Source: Actinomycetes bacterium (GTDB lineage Bacteria; Actinomycetota; Acidimicrobiia; Acidimicrobiales; RAAP-2). Taken from it: 14,493 bases of DNA. Every line of letters begins with the position of its first letter. The first letter of the stretch is position 1. Below, piece by piece: positions 14,258 to 14,493 of the stretch. A program made the translations under genes and the position numbers. The notes under the pieces were generated by a model. It saw nothing but the letters and a program-made list of their open reading frames with translations, was not told where the DNA came from and did no database searches. The DNA lies in the NCBI GenBank assembly GCA_021841725.1, contig JAKCEC010000015.1, forward strand, positions 1 through 14,493, in the 5' to 3' direction.

Positions 14258-14493
14258 GCTTCTCGCCACCCCCGTACCCGTACGAACGACTCGAGGGATT
14301 GCGCGCCGCCGCCGCGCGCCACGAGGGTGGCCCGATCGACTGCTCGGTGGGTACGCCGGTGGACGATCCCCCCGAGTTCGTGGTCGCGGCGTTCGCGCAA
14401 GCGACCGGCGCGCGCGGCTACCCCCCGTCGGCGGGCACCGCGGCGTACCGCGAGGCGTGCGCGGACTGGCTCCAGCGCCGTTTTCACGTGGGC
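14254..14493 (+). CDS. dapC: Succinyldiaminopimelate aminotransferase, N-terminal part (runs off the window)
   Basis: The 80 visible residues match the start of DapC, a PLP-dependent class I/II aminotransferase that makes N-succinyl-LL-diaminopimelate: YPYERLEGLRAAAARH, then IDCSVGTPVDDPPEFV (about 29-44), then GYPPSAGTAAYREACADWLQRRF (about 55-77). SVGTPVDxxPE and GYPxxAGTxxxR are characteristic of the actinobacterial enzyme. The PLP lysine lies beyond the right edge. The proposed start is TTG at 14254, overlapping the hflX stop as TTGA, with GGCGGG at 14241-14246 as a weak ribosome site. GTG at 14239 is an alternative start. It adds a fourth diaminopimelate-pathway enzyme to the cluster. 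Confidence 0.88.
   Translation, partial: MSFSPPPYPYERLEGLRAAAARHEGGPIDCSVGTPVDDPPEFVVAAFAQATGARGYPPSAGTAAYREACADWLQRRFHVG

Noticed and set aside
1..14493. CRISPR arrays, tRNA or rRNA genes, insertion sequences, integrases, phage or toxin-antitoxin genes
   Set aside because: Reading both strands showed no regularly spaced repeats, no cloverleaf, and no transposase or integrase motifs. Nearly all of the window is accounted for by core genes.

Overview
This window reads as a GC-rich (estimated by eye at about 65%) actinobacterial chromosome segment made almost entirely of core genes. The gene order is the strongest clue. It is a compact version of the Rv2773c-Rv2725c neighbourhood of Mycobacterium tuberculosis: dapB, dapA, RNase J, ftsK, then miaB, miaA, dapF, hflX. 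A lineage near Acidimicrobiia is my best guess, but the sequence alone does not prove it.

Layout. Positions 1-225 hold the RG-rich tail of an upstream gene, probably polynucleotide phosphorylase. A 108-base gap follows, carrying a 57-nt hairpin and the dapB promoter. dapB (334-1104), dapA (1146-2042) and RNase J (2035-3696) run rightward. A siderophore-interacting-type flavoprotein (4463-3693, minus strand) converges on RNase J, and the two stop codons share one CTAG. It diverges from ftsK (4523-6892). Next come a penicillin-binding D,D-carboxypeptidase-like gene (6902-8119), homoserine kinase thrB (8124-8972) and a frameshifted EamA/RhtA-type exporter (8977-9845). A tightly packed run, miaB-miaA-dapF-hflX-dapC (9888 to the right edge), completes the window. 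No gene-free stretch exceeds about 110 bases. I see no rRNA, tRNA, CRISPR array, insertion sequence or phage gene.

How the genes relate. DapB, DapA, DapF and DapC are steps of the meso-diaminopimelate/lysine route, which supplies peptidoglycan cross-links and lysine. The carboxypeptidase-like protein acts on peptidoglycan, and FtsK couples division to chromosome segregation. ThrB uses homoserine, which also derives from aspartate semialdehyde, and its RhtA-like neighbour may export homoserine or threonine. MiaA and MiaB act in sequence on tRNA A37. RNase J and the probable PNPase are RNA-decay enzymes, and HflX is a ribosome-rescue GTPase.

Most notable signals. (1) A TARNNT hexamer lies exactly six bases upstream of the start codon of six genes, with a close variant at ftsK, which implies leaderless transcripts at most transcription-unit heads. 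(2) DapF has Ser73 in place of the first catalytic cysteine. (3) The carboxypeptidase-like protein has Ser-Ala-Gly where the SxN motif is expected. (4) The exporter is broken at a G6 tract. (5) A long hairpin precedes dapB. (6) miaA contains a sharp low-GC, rare-codon patch next to a C8 run. I do not see an undescribed multi-gene system here.
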